In this document: piece after piece, positions 1 to 8,500 of the stretch
Position numbering within the stretch: position 1 is the stretch's first letter
Layout of the letters: every line of letters begins with the position of its first letter
NCBI GenBank assembly: GCA_964528095.1
Contig: CAZGSG010000229.1
Location: 1 to 9,522 of the forward strand
Direction of reading: 5' to 3'
DNA from: CAZGSG01 sp964528095
Lineage (GTDB): Bacteria > Bacteroidota > Bacteroidia > Chitinophagales > Chitinophagaceae
Length of the DNA: 9,522 nt
Translations under genes and position numbers: made by a program
Notes under the pieces: generated by a model
Told to the model about the DNA's origin: nothing
Databases searched by the model: none
The model's input: the letters and a program-made list of their open reading frames with translations, nothing else

Positions 1-1
1 C

Positions 2-568
2 AATCCTTATCGTTCGAAGAGTTATCATGATATGAACTATGGTAATATGGCGGAGAATACACTGCCCGATCAGGTCACAGGCATCCGGCAACTGGCAGGG
101 CAATACCCGATCGATACCACCCGGATTGGAATCTGGGGACATTCCGGTGGTGGTTTCGCTACTGCAGCAGCTATGTTCCGCTATCCCGACTTTTTCAAAG
201 TAGGCATTGCTGAATCAGGTAACCATGATAACCGCAATTACGAAGACGATTGGGGCGAGCGATATAATGGACTAGCCGAAAATGCTAACTATGAAGCACA
301 GGCCAATCAGAACTATGCCAAAAACCTGAAAGGCAAACTGATGCTTGTACACGGAATGATGGACAATAATGTACCTCCTTACAATACATTGCTGGTGGTA
401 GAAGCCCTGGAAAAAGCAAATAAAGATTTTGATCTTGTTATTTTCCCAAATAGCACTCATGGCTATGGAACCTATTCAACTTATATGATGCGGAGAAGAT
501 GGGATTATTTTGTAAAAAATCTGAAAGGGCTGGAACCGCCGAAGGAATTTGACCTAAGAACACGGTAG
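2..568 (+). CDS. S9 prolyl oligopeptidase / DPP-IV-like peptidase, C-terminal part (5' end outside window)
   Basis: This is the C-terminal part of a serine peptidase of family S9 (prolyl oligopeptidase/dipeptidyl peptidase IV type), which in Bacteroidota is usually periplasmic and removes N-terminal dipeptides after proline or alanine. The frame is open from the left edge, so the methionine at 32 is internal; the beta-propeller and signal peptide lie outside. The alpha/beta-hydrolase catalytic triad is complete. Counting from the methionine at 32, the nucleophile is Ser38 in GHSGGG (codon 143-145), the Asp is D111 in HGMMDNNV, and the His is H143 in STHGYG. The segment 'ESGNHDNRNYEDDWGERYNG' between Ser and Asp is typical of DPP-IV-like enzymes. 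The stop is TAG at 566-568, one base before a long palindrome. The gene converges on the glycosidase locus and is probably unrelated to it. The family call is firm; the substrate is not readable from this part. Confidence 0.9.
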   Translation, partial: NPYRSKSYHDMNYGNMAENTLPDQVTGIRQLAGQYPIDTTRIGIWGHSGGGFATAAAMFRYPDFFKVGIAESGNHDNRNYEDDWGERYNGLAENANYEAQANQNYAKNLKGKLMLVHGMMDNNVPPYNTLLVVEALEKANKDFDLVIFPNSTHGYGTYSTYMMRRRWDYFVKNLKGLEPPKEFDLRTR

Positions 569-569
569 A

Positions 570-673
570 AATTCAAAAGTCAAAATTAAAAATTAAAAAA
601 CAGCCTCCGTAGTTGGTAACATCTAACGAATATCGGAGACTATTTTTTAATTTTTAATTTTGACTTTTGAATT
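570..673. repeat. Long palindromic hairpin element, copy 1; likely bidirectional terminator
   Basis: The left arm (570-609) pairs with the right arm (634-673) around a 24-nt loop (610-633). The outer 31 bp (570-600 with 643-673) are perfect and A/T-rich. The inner part is a GC clamp (CTCCG with CGGAG) with two non-Watson-Crick positions, C601/A642 and C604/A639. Both would be G-U wobbles in a minus-strand RNA. The clamp is followed by a T run on either strand, so it could end transcription from both convergent genes: it begins 1 bp after the stop at 568 and ends 6 bp before the stop at 680. The loop carries GTAACATCTAAC at 616-627. A second copy with different but equally paired arms lies at 9064-9169. 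Being a repeat and a perfect hairpin is seen directly; the terminator role is inferred. Confidence 0.9.
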
Positions 674-679
674 ATTTAG

Positions 680-2824
680 TCACGGCATGGAATTCAAACC
701 CTCCCACTGCACTTTCCATTTTCCATTTTTTGGAATGCCCGGCTCCTTTATGGTTGATCCGTCATAACCCGCGCACATCATTGCAGCGGCGGTTAACAGG
801 CCGCCATTGCCAGGCAGGTATATCCTTAATCTTTCGTCCTGGTAATTATGTCCATTGACCAGGTAGCGATTGGTGGTGATGTTCATCAACAACGCATCGA
901 TTGTTTTATCAGGCATTGCAAGTCTTGTGGTGGTCATGGCTGTCAACGGAAAATCCCAGCCCCAGGTTTTATTCCAGCTCCAGTTCGTCCAGATCCAGTC
1001 AAAAGTATGTTGCATGATCTGCCTGTTCACCTGCCCGGTCTCCGGCATCATGCCCAATGCGCCGAGTATGGCAGGATGATCGGTTTTGAATTCAGGATTG
1101 GTATAAGAATCTGTTGCGATCTCCGTAAAAAGATATTTGCCCTCCTGTACAGGCAATGGAGCTAGCTTCGCTAATATAGTATCCCAGTTTTTATTTCGCG
1201 GCAGATTGAGACGTTGCCTCCATTGCTGCGCCATATCGAGCGCCCAATGCCAGTATACCAGTTCGAAGCCGGGATTAAATGCTTCTTCTGCTTTAAACCG
1301 TTCCTGTGCAGGAATCATTCCTTTACCTAAATTATATTGCTTTCTTGCAGAATCATAATACGGGAAAGATGCCATAAAATCCGCAGTAGCAAAAACAAGC
1401 TCCTTGTATTTATCAAGTGTTGCTTTATTTTTTTTATTGCGGTAGCATAACTCGGCGAAATAAATAAAATGAGGTTGCTGCCAGATCAGTAATGCCCCAA
1501 TTGAAGAGGGCGCTTCATCCCCGTTATTGTCTGTCATCTTCTGCCATCGAATGCCATCAAAACCCTGTCTTGTTGCTATGGCTTTTGCTTTTGTAGCTAT
1601 GGTTTTATACCAGTCAAGGCCTTTCTCCAGTATTTCCGTTCTGCCCCATAAAGCATAATGCGCCGCATGCCACCAATGCATTTCCAAATGTGGTTTTCCA
1701 AACCAGCTATTATAGGTGAGTCCTGTTTCCTGAGGTGGATAAGAACCCGCTTCCTGTGCTCTTAACAGGTATTGAGATAAAATAATCCTTCTTTCCAACT
1801 CATTTGCCCTTGTATCAGTACTGCCGGCAAAATCAATGGCACCTCCGCTATTCCAGAAGTTCTTCCAGCCTGTTTCACTGCTTGTTTTTACCTGTTCATA
1901 AATGGGTAAGGCACCTGTTTGCTGTTTATCGCTGAATTGAATACTGATCTTAAAATCGATTTGTGCCAATGCAGGTGTAATGATAAAATAGTGTTTTGAC
2001 TTTTCGCTTACTACTGCAGCACTACTCCACTGCATACCTACATAATACTTTGTCGTATCCAATTGATGTAATAATACCGTACCATTCGGTTGATTTACCA
2101 GTATGCCTGATTGATGTTTATTTTCGCTGCCCCTGTTGGTGCCTTCATCCGTCCATGCCCCGGTTGGATAAGGAAACAGTATCCTGATCTTTAATCTTCC
2201 TTTTGCGATCAATGCAGAACGTACATGCACCGACACCAGGTCTTTTTCCTGGTGGCAAAAAGTCGAGACGTCCACCGTCTCTCCTTCTATGCTAAAATGA
2301 CTGCTGATCTCTCCTGTCCATAAATTCAATCGTTGCCGGATATCATGGATATCAGTAATACCAGCCAATTCCCCATTCTTTTTCAGCAACTCAAAACCTA
2401 GGTTGCCCAACTGCAGGCGATGTGGATTCTGGCGAAACCAATCAGACACGGCCTTATTGCGAGGAGGTGCATTCCATTGAGTAGTGTATGTGATATCGCG
2501 GCCATTCAGGTGAAAGGTTTTGTAGGCCTCTTCTATTTTATAACCAACCGTATCGATGAAACTATGCCAACCCCATTCGCTTTGTGTGCCCAGTGAAACG
2601 CCTTTCTCATATTCCCTGGTAAAAGTTTGCAAACCGGTAATATCTGTAGTAAAGGCGAATCGGCCATTACCTATCGTAAGCGAAGAAAGCGAATCGGCTT
2701 TTGTTACGATGATATCATGTCTTTTTACCAGTTCCCTACGATTGATCTTTTGCGCGGACAAAAACAAAGTCCCCGTTAAGAAGGTCATTGATAAAAGACA
2801 TGCTTTTTTTATAGCAATATTCAT
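680..2824 (-). CDS. Exported six-hairpin glycoside hydrolase (GH65/GH95-like clan)
   Basis: This is a 714-aa secreted protein with an apparent signal peptide (residues 1-25, ending FLSAQ). Residues of about 30-330 look like an N-terminal beta-sandwich. Residues of about 340-690 look like an (alpha/alpha)6 barrel of the six-hairpin glycosidase superfamily. Supporting motifs are GKPHLEMHWWHAAHYALWGR around E381 (a candidate general acid, by position relative to GH65/GH95), the aromatic-rich segment 'WIWTNWSWNKTWGWDFP' (611-627) lining a probable sugar cleft, and 'YLPGNGGLL' (669-677) near the C-terminus. It is probably periplasmic and takes a side-chain sugar from a plant polysaccharide. It is the last gene of the minus-strand run, 64 bp after the GH28 gene, so it may be co-transcribed with it. 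The stop (TGA) abuts the palindrome at 570-673. The superfamily is fairly sure; the exact GH family and substrate are not, and an uncharacterised family is possible. Confidence 0.75.
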   Translation of the reverse strand: MNIAIKKACLLSMTFLTGTLFLSAQKINRRELVKRHDIIVTKADSLSSLTIGNGRFAFTTDITGLQTFTREYEKGVSLGTQSEWGWHSFIDTVGYKIEEAYKTFHLNGRDITYTTQWNAPPRNKAVSDWFRQNPHRLQLGNLGFELLKKNGELAGITDIHDIRQRLNLWTGEISSHFSIEGETVDVSTFCHQEKDLVSVHVRSALIAKGRLKIRILFPYPTGAWTDEGTNRGSENKHQSGILVNQPNGTVLLHQLDTTKYYVGMQWSSAAVVSEKSKHYFIITPALAQIDFKISIQFSDKQQTGALPIYEQVKTSSETGWKNFWNSGGAIDFAGSTDTRANELERRIILSQYLLRAQEAGSYPPQETGLTYNSWFGKPHLEMHWWHAAHYALWGRTEILEKGLDWYKTIATKAKAIATRQGFDGIRWQKMTDNNGDEAPSSIGALLIWQQPHFIYFAELCYRNKKNKATLDKYKELVFATADFMASFPYYDSARKQYNLGKGMIPAQERFKAEEAFNPGFELVYWHWALDMAQQWRQRLNLPRNKNWDTILAKLAPLPVQEGKYLFTEIATDSYTNPEFKTDHPAILGALGMMPETGQVNRQIMQHTFDWIWTNWSWNKTWGWDFPLTAMTTTRLAMPDKTIDALLMNITTNRYLVNGHNYQDERLRIYLPGNGGLLTAAAMMCAGYDGSTIKEPGIPKNGKWKVQWEGLNSMP

Positions 2825-2888
2825 CTGGATCGAATAAGTATTATATCGGTGATTGGCAATTAAGTCCGCGATTTTATTAAATGACCTT

Positions 2889-4316
2889 TTATTTCAGGCG
2901 TTCCTCATGTTCTATTCCTGCCGGTTTTGCAACGGCTACCGGTTTTTTAACAGCATCATATATGACATTGTTGAATGCCCAGCCTTTGGTATACTCCATT
3001 GTGCCGAGATTAACGGCAGAAATAGTGCAATTGCTAAATAAAAAATTACTGATAAGTGATTGTTCAAGACCTGCCGCTACAAATGCGTTCCCGGCATTTG
3101 TCGCTTTTATTCCTGTAATATAAAAATCTTTAGTATAAGGAGTGCCTTTTTCTGCCGGGATCACTTTTTGCAACATGGCTTTCCAATGTGCAGGTATTGA
3201 ATCATAATTATATCCCGGGGGCAGTGTTGAGTAGCTATAAGACGGGTTCCAGTTAAGATTGAACTGGAAAACATTTTTCACCGAATCAAGTACTGAATTC
3301 TGGAAATAAACATCCTCTACCGTACCGCCTCTGGTAGTAGCTGATTTTATTCGTAACCCATTGTCTGTATTTCGGGCATAAAGATCTGTGGCCAGTACAT
3401 GCCGGATGCCACCAGACGTTTCGCTACCCAATGTCAACAAACCTGCGCCGCGCCGGGCAATGGATTTGCGTATCACCACATATTCCGTCGGCCTGTTTAC
3501 ACGAAGCCCGTCCCAATCCCTGCCGGATTTCAGGCAGAAATTATCATCATTGCAATCTATATCACAGTTCTGTATCAATGTCCAGCTCGATGAATCCACA
3601 TCAATACCATCCGTGCTGGGACCACTGCCATCCTCATTATTTTTGATAACCACCCCGTCAACGGTCAGGTGATCGGAATACAATAACTGGATGGTCCAGA
3701 AACCTGCATTTTTTAAAGTAATATCTTTGATCGTGATATCGGAAGAATTTTGTACCAGTATTGTTCTTACTCTTTTAGCGTCATAATCTACTATCCAGCG
3801 AAGCCCTTTTTTATCATATTCCTTTCGCATGGTCCAATATTTATCCCAGCAAAACTTTCCTCTCGCGTTGATAATGCCTTTACCCGTTACTGCTGCATTT
3901 TTCGCATCATTGATATTGATCAGCGCTGCAGGCCAGCTTGTTTCAATACCTGCAATGCGAGTGTGCATTTCGGGATAGTCTGCAAAATCCTGCGAGCCCA
4001 GCAATAGAACACCTTTATCAATGGACAATTGCACATTACTTTTTACAAAAACAGAACCCGTAACATAGGTACCGGGCAAAAAACGAACGATACCACCGCC
4101 ACTTGCAGCACATGCGTCGATCGCTTTTTGAATAGCAACCGTATTGATGGTACTGGTATCGCTTTTTGCACCATAGTCATTAACCAAATAAGATTTTTTA
4201 GCTACAGGTAATGACCTCGCTCCTACTTTCTTTACCCAATCTAAATTTTTCACCTGGGCCGATGCCAGCAAAACAGTGAACACGAAAATGATTGTAAAAT
4301 ATATCCTGGATCGCAT
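2889..4316 (-). CDS. Exported GH28 family polygalacturonase/rhamnogalacturonase-like enzyme
   Basis: This is a 475-aa protein with an apparent signal peptide (about residues 1-21, ending LLASAQ) and a right-handed parallel beta-helix fold of family GH28, which hydrolyses alpha-1,4-galacturonan or the galacturonate-rhamnose backbone of pectin by inversion. The start of the helix is the usual 'NDYGAKSDTSTINTVAIQKAID' region (46-67). Family catalytic landmarks are visible: D236 in STDGIDVDSS, the Asp pair D257-D258 in CNDDNFCLKSG, and RIK at 322-324. The usual GHG motif reads GAG (290-292) in 'RRGAGLLTLGSETSGGIR', so the conserved histidine is replaced by alanine, which argues against a plain endo-polygalacturonase. 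The length is ordinary for bacterial GH28. The gene is preceded by a 301-bp gap and followed after 64 bp by the six-hairpin glycosidase. The ATG at 4316 puts the signal peptide at the N-terminus; there is no Shine-Dalgarno sequence, as usual in Bacteroidota. Confidence 0.92.
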   Translation of the reverse strand: MRSRIYFTIIFVFTVLLASAQVKNLDWVKKVGARSLPVAKKSYLVNDYGAKSDTSTINTVAIQKAIDACAASGGGIVRFLPGTYVTGSVFVKSNVQLSIDKGVLLLGSQDFADYPEMHTRIAGIETSWPAALININDAKNAAVTGKGIINARGKFCWDKYWTMRKEYDKKGLRWIVDYDAKRVRTILVQNSSDITIKDITLKNAGFWTIQLLYSDHLTVDGVVIKNNEDGSGPSTDGIDVDSSSWTLIQNCDIDCNDDNFCLKSGRDWDGLRVNRPTEYVVIRKSIARRGAGLLTLGSETSGGIRHVLATDLYARNTDNGLRIKSATTRGGTVEDVYFQNSVLDSVKNVFQFNLNWNPSYSYSTLPPGYNYDSIPAHWKAMLQKVIPAEKGTPYTKDFYITGIKATNAGNAFVAAGLEQSLISNFLFSNCTISAVNLGTMEYTKGWAFNNVIYDAVKKPVAVAKPAGIEHEERLK

Positions 4317-4617
4317 ATTGTTTATCCGGTTTAAATGAAGAATTACTACTTATTATCGCTATTGAAACTATTGTTGCCACTGGAGCTATATCGTATTTGT
4401 ATAAAAGGGAGAAAATTCGGTCGGCCAGGCTTTAAAGCAACTGAGGGGAAGATAAAATAAAATGGCAATGGAAAAATCTTTCGATTCATTGGAATGTAAA
4501 GCATGGCAAGGCACTATTTAAGTCAGAAAAATACGTGTTTTATACTGGGCGACCATCCTGCGGCATCCTGAGTAAAAACTCCGTATCTAAGACGGATAAT
4601 ATGGGCGAAAAGAAACT
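4317..4617. other. 301-bp intergenic region between the GH43 and GH28 genes
   Basis: No convincing coding sequence is seen here. The part next to the GH43 stop holds a small terminator-like hairpin (4574-4596). The part next to the GH28 start is A/T-rich and is the likely place for a GH28 promoter and leader. The nearest match to the Bacteroidota -7 box (TAnnTTTG) on the minus strand is TAGTTTCA at 4363-4370, with one mismatch and no clear TTTG partner upstream, so no promoter is called. A direct repeat of CATCCTG occurs at 4554-4560 and 4564-4570, a 10-bp spacing that could be a regulator half-site pair, but there is no support beyond the spacing. Confidence 0.5.
4574..4596 (-). terminator. 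Possible intrinsic terminator after the GH43 gene
   Basis: Read on the minus strand, 21 bp after the TAG stop at 4618-4620, there is a 5-bp stem TCCGT/ACGGA (4592-4596 with 4580-4584) around a 7-nt loop CTTAGAT, then G and a run of five T (4574-4578). The stem is short, so termination would be weak or partial. Its position suits separation of the GH43 unit from a separately started GH28 unit. The sequence also echoes the core of the two long palindromes (CTCCGT and ATCTAA on the plus strand). Confidence 0.4.
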
Positions 4618-5550
4618 CTACTGAAAATCAAGCAGGGCATTGAAGTCTTTTAATGCGACCATCAATACCGTTCCATGGCGAATACCTTTTGGCATAATGA
4701 TCCTGTCCGATACATCTGTCCAGGTTACAAGATCTTTTGACACGACCGCGCCATAGGAATGGTCCCGGTATTTATCAAAATAAACGATCCATTGATTACC
4801 GATCCTGGCAGCCGTTGGTCCTTCTGCCCAATAATTACCGGTAATGGGTTTAGATGGACCGCTGTATCCGCCAGCCAGCTTTTTACTGGTAGCGACACGA
4901 ATATTTTTTTGAGGAGGATTACGGGTTTCATCTTTAAGAAACATGATGAACTCTTTTCCATTTGGCACTATACTCGCGTCTATCACATTAAACCCTTTAT
5001 CATATAATAATTTGGTTTTACTGAATTTCTTAAAATCACGGGTGGTCACATAATACATCCGGTGATTATACCCTTTCTCTACAGTTGTGTCAGCAGGGTA
5101 TTTCCCGTCAATCGTCGTAGCCCAATAGATCATATACTCTTTCCTGGTTTTATCATAGCTGATCTCGGGAGCCCAGCAATTACGCGCAGCAGGTTCCTGT
5201 TCCATTACAGGTATATATTGTTGTTCGCTCCAATGCACCAGGTCAGGGGAAGACGCGTATCCTATTCCTTTTTCATTCCAGCTTACCGTCCATACCATAT
5301 GAAACAGCCCATCCGCCCCTTTTAAGATACAGGGATCACGCATGAGTTTGTCTTTACTGACGACAGGCCGTAAAAAAGAACTGTCTTTATTCAGTGTTTT
5401 AAATTCATACCCATTGTAACTATATGCGAGATGCAAACCATCCTGCCCGTTATTTTTAAAATAAGCAAATACATAAATAGAGTCTTCATTCCGGGCCGAT
5501 GAAGGCAGGGCGTTAATCATTAACAGTATCAAACAAACGATCCATCTCAT
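4618..5550 (-). CDS. Exported GH43 glycoside hydrolase (five-bladed beta-propeller), probable arabinosidase/galactosidase
   Basis: This is a 310-aa protein with an N-terminal signal peptide (about 1-19, MRWIVCLILLMINALPSSA) followed by a single GH43 five-bladed propeller and no extra domain. The three acidic catalytic residues expected for the family can be placed: D72 in 'LMRDPCIL' (base), D191 in 'FNVIDASIV' (pKa modulator) and E243 in 'YWAEGPTA' (acid). 'RNCWAPEI' (123-130) and 'RHGTV' (291-295) are further family signatures. The whole pattern (FAYFKNNGQDGLHLAYS, HMVWT, RNCWAPE, WAEGPT) resembles the small single-domain GH43 enzymes of Bacteroides polysaccharide loci, possibly subfamily 34, which is a recollection and not a search. 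The likely role is periplasmic removal of arabinofuranose or galactose-type side residues. It starts 36 bp after the 1152-aa gene, so the two are probably one operon. Family certain; substrate open. Confidence 0.92.
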   Translation of the reverse strand: MRWIVCLILLMINALPSSARNEDSIYVFAYFKNNGQDGLHLAYSYNGYEFKTLNKDSSFLRPVVSKDKLMRDPCILKGADGLFHMVWTVSWNEKGIGYASSPDLVHWSEQQYIPVMEQEPAARNCWAPEISYDKTRKEYMIYWATTIDGKYPADTTVEKGYNHRMYYVTTRDFKKFSKTKLLYDKGFNVIDASIVPNGKEFIMFLKDETRNPPQKNIRVATSKKLAGGYSGPSKPITGNYWAEGPTAARIGNQWIVYFDKYRDHSYGAVVSKDLVTWTDVSDRIIMPKGIRHGTVLMVALKDFNALLDFQ

Positions 5551-5586
5551 ATTAATACTTTATATCGAGTTCTTTCAATCACTATA

Positions 5587-8500
5587 TTACCGGGTCAGCG
5601 TGGCTGCCATCAGCCCAATGACCACATCATTAGCGATAGCGTAAAGAGTCAGTGTTTTTAACGTTCTCGTATCATCAAGATACATCGCGAGTACAGTCGC
5701 CGCGCCACCATCTACGGCCCTGTCTGTAAACCCTTTTATAGAACTGTATACCGGCTTGTCCCTTGAAAACCTTCCCTCTTTTAAATAAAGCCGTTCGGGT
5801 CTTTCGCCGGTTGTAAAAGCAAAACCATCTGTATAATAATCCTGCTCGATAGGCCACCAGTTTTCAGGATTCTTTAATAAAAGCGTATCAGCTTTGCCTT
5901 CGGTATAAGATACAACGACCATTCCATTCGTGATCCTGCTTTGCATGGGATTGGTTGTACCTGCTAACAGCAAATGCAAACGGCCTGCTTTGCCAGAAAG
6001 AGCGATATTGACCGTATCCGGAAAATTATCCCACTGGGATGTAAAAACAATATTTTTCCTGCTGCTGTCTGCCGGTGTGCTGAAGGGAATACTATCCATT
6101 GAGAAAATCTCATTCCGCATACCGGCCAGTTTTCTTGTACCGTTGTCATTGATAGCCGCTGTCACAAGTGGATAACACCAATTGCCGATACCCTGGGTAG
6201 GTAATTGAAGCGTGGGGCTAAGCGGGCGTGGTGACAGATATTGATGATTGAAAATATCAGTCACCTTATCATTGAAATAATCAGTGAGGTCCAGTTTTTC
6301 TTTTATCCCGGTTGTTTTAAGATTACCAGACATTTTCTCATTTACTGTAAAAGCTGCTGTAGAAAAACCGGCTGCTACTTCCAGGTTTACCGGTTGCCAC
6401 CAGGTAAAAATGCCCTGCTGTACTTCAGTGAAGATTGTTTTATATCCTGGCTTATCCAGCACATGCGCCGTAAACTCATCTCCTGCTATCTGGATATTAT
6501 CTACTGCCGTTTGCGGATCATATACGCGCAATACTCTTGCTCCTTTCAACTGTAGCCGGAGAGAACTGTTGCTTTTTACAGATACCAGGTCGGCAACAGG
6601 CGTAATAGTAGCTCCCTGCCATTGTAGTTCTATTTTATACTGGTTTGCTGCCGGCAACTCGATCGATAGCAGCGGTTGATTGACAATGCCGGCAGCCATT
6701 TTCCATTTAGCGGCCACTCCATTGACCATCACCTTTTGAACAGCATCCCTGTAAGCCGGCAGTAATAACTTTAATTTTAATTGCTTTGAAAAAGATTGTT
6801 TGATCAGGTAGTTATCCGTATTATTTTTTCTTTCGAATGAAAATTGAATATCCGGCACCTGTAAACTGGCCTGCTCCCAGGCTAATGGATAACCGGGTTG
6901 AATGACCAGCTCATTCCGCAAAGCGTCAGGCCTGATACCAAACAAACCTTCTACTACAGTTCTTGCAGCCACACCAATAGGATCAGCGAAATCGCGATAA
7001 AGTTCACCACGTATAGCATCATAATAACTTAATTGTTCAAAACCGCCCGGGCTTGCGCTCAGGTACATGCTTTCAATAATGGCGCTTCGCCAAAGCTGGT
7101 AGGCCTCTTTATTCATATTACCCTGCCAGTAAGCCAAAGCAGTCTGCAGGTTTTCTGCAAGTGCCACATTGTTGATGGACCAGGTATAAGGTTGCCAGTT
7201 GCTGGTGCTTAACAGGTAGAGATCTTTTTCCGTCAGTCCTTTTGCTTTAACAGGTATGCGTGGTATACTTGTAGCAACATATCGCAAACTCTGATAAGCC
7301 TGGAATCTATTGGGAACTTTGGAATCAATGGCCTGGTAGATCGTCCACAAACCAGCAGCGGGATGCACCAGTTTTTTCCCCAGCAGATCTTTATACTCCG
7401 CATACGAACCATCAGCAGGCAACCATAGATCTTTTTGAATTGCTGCCAGGATCCGCTCAGCTTCTTTTTTGTATAGTGTGCCATCTTCACCGATCAGGCT
7501 GGCCAGTTCAGCCACTGTTTGATTGGCCCGGTAATTATAAGCCGAAGTATGTGTGACTCCACCGCCGCTATATTGTAATGCGTCACTGGCCCAGATAGCA
7601 GCATATGCATCATATAGTCCGTCTCCGTCGGCATCAAAATTTCTTTTCTCCCATGCAAGATGTCTTTTTAAAAGCGGCCACATTTGCCTCACGTAGGCCG
7701 TATCGCCTGTCCAGTTAAAATGATTGAGTAACTGGTCAACAAATACCAGGTTCATATCATAATGATGAGCACGGATATCTCCATTCGGATTGCGACAAAT
7801 ATACCCGTCGCTGAAAAGCGCGGTACCGATTTTTTCCAGGTGCCGGGCCAGATGCAGGGCCGTATCCATTACCACACCGGTAACAGGAGAAGTAGTAACC
7901 TGCGACAACGCATAACTGCTGAAATGTTTCCGTGCACGATCATGCCAGCCCAGGGGGTCCGCAACATAAGCACCCCGCCATGCATTTAACCGCATACGCC
8001 AGGCTATTGCTCCATGCAGATAAGATGGATCTTCCCATATGGCATCTGCAGCAATGCTCAATGCAGCTCCAAGTGTATTGATGTATTTGTCCGGTGTGCG
8101 GATCTTTACCCGGTCAGCGATCCTTAGCCTTGCCGCTTCCGCTTTATTGAAATGATCTTTTAATGAATTATAGTTTGTAGCAATAACTGAAGAAGGATTG
8201 TATACCAGCAAATAACTGGTCGTGTTCTCAATTCTTTTTTTACCAGCGATTGCGGGAGCTATAGTGGCTGTTGATTGATATAGAAGTTCCGGTGTTTGCT
8301 GGCTGGCCGCATCAACAAGTCTCAGTGAAGAACCTGGCGGAAAAACACCTTTGAGTTGCTTCAGGTTTTTTGGCGCTGTTGTGCCGGATTGTAACACGGA
8401 TAACTGTTCGCCAGCACTAAGCGGTTTACCCGTACCATAAAACAAATTAAAATTATACTGATCGATGCTATAACTATTGTCAATACAGTTTTCTTCTTTC

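Noticed and set aside
566..682. Target-site duplication flanking palindrome copy 1 (and likewise copy 2)
   Set aside because: The flanks (GTAGA / ATTTAG for copy 1; GGGGT / TCCAT for copy 2) show no matching direct repeat, so transposition by a duplicating mechanism is not supported.
4363..4370. TAGTTTCA (minus strand) as a Bacteroidota -7 promoter box for GH28
   Set aside because: It differs from TAnnTTTG at one key base and I see no TTTG box at the expected distance upstream.
4198..4380. A 60-codon minus-strand open frame overlapping the GH28 start
   Set aside because: It overlaps the GH28 signal-peptide coding region in another frame, has no recognisable product, and its N-terminal part is only the leader of GH28.
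4554..4570. Direct repeat of CATCCTG with 10-bp spacing as an operator
   Set aside because: Two 7-mers in 300 bp of intergenic DNA are weak; there is no symmetry, no third copy and no regulator gene in view.
6284..6679. A 131-codon plus-strand open frame inside the 1152-aa gene
   Set aside because: It is antisense to a well-supported coding frame, with Cys/Ser-rich low-plausibility composition; a shadow of the real gene. The other antisense frames across 680-9045 are treated the same way.
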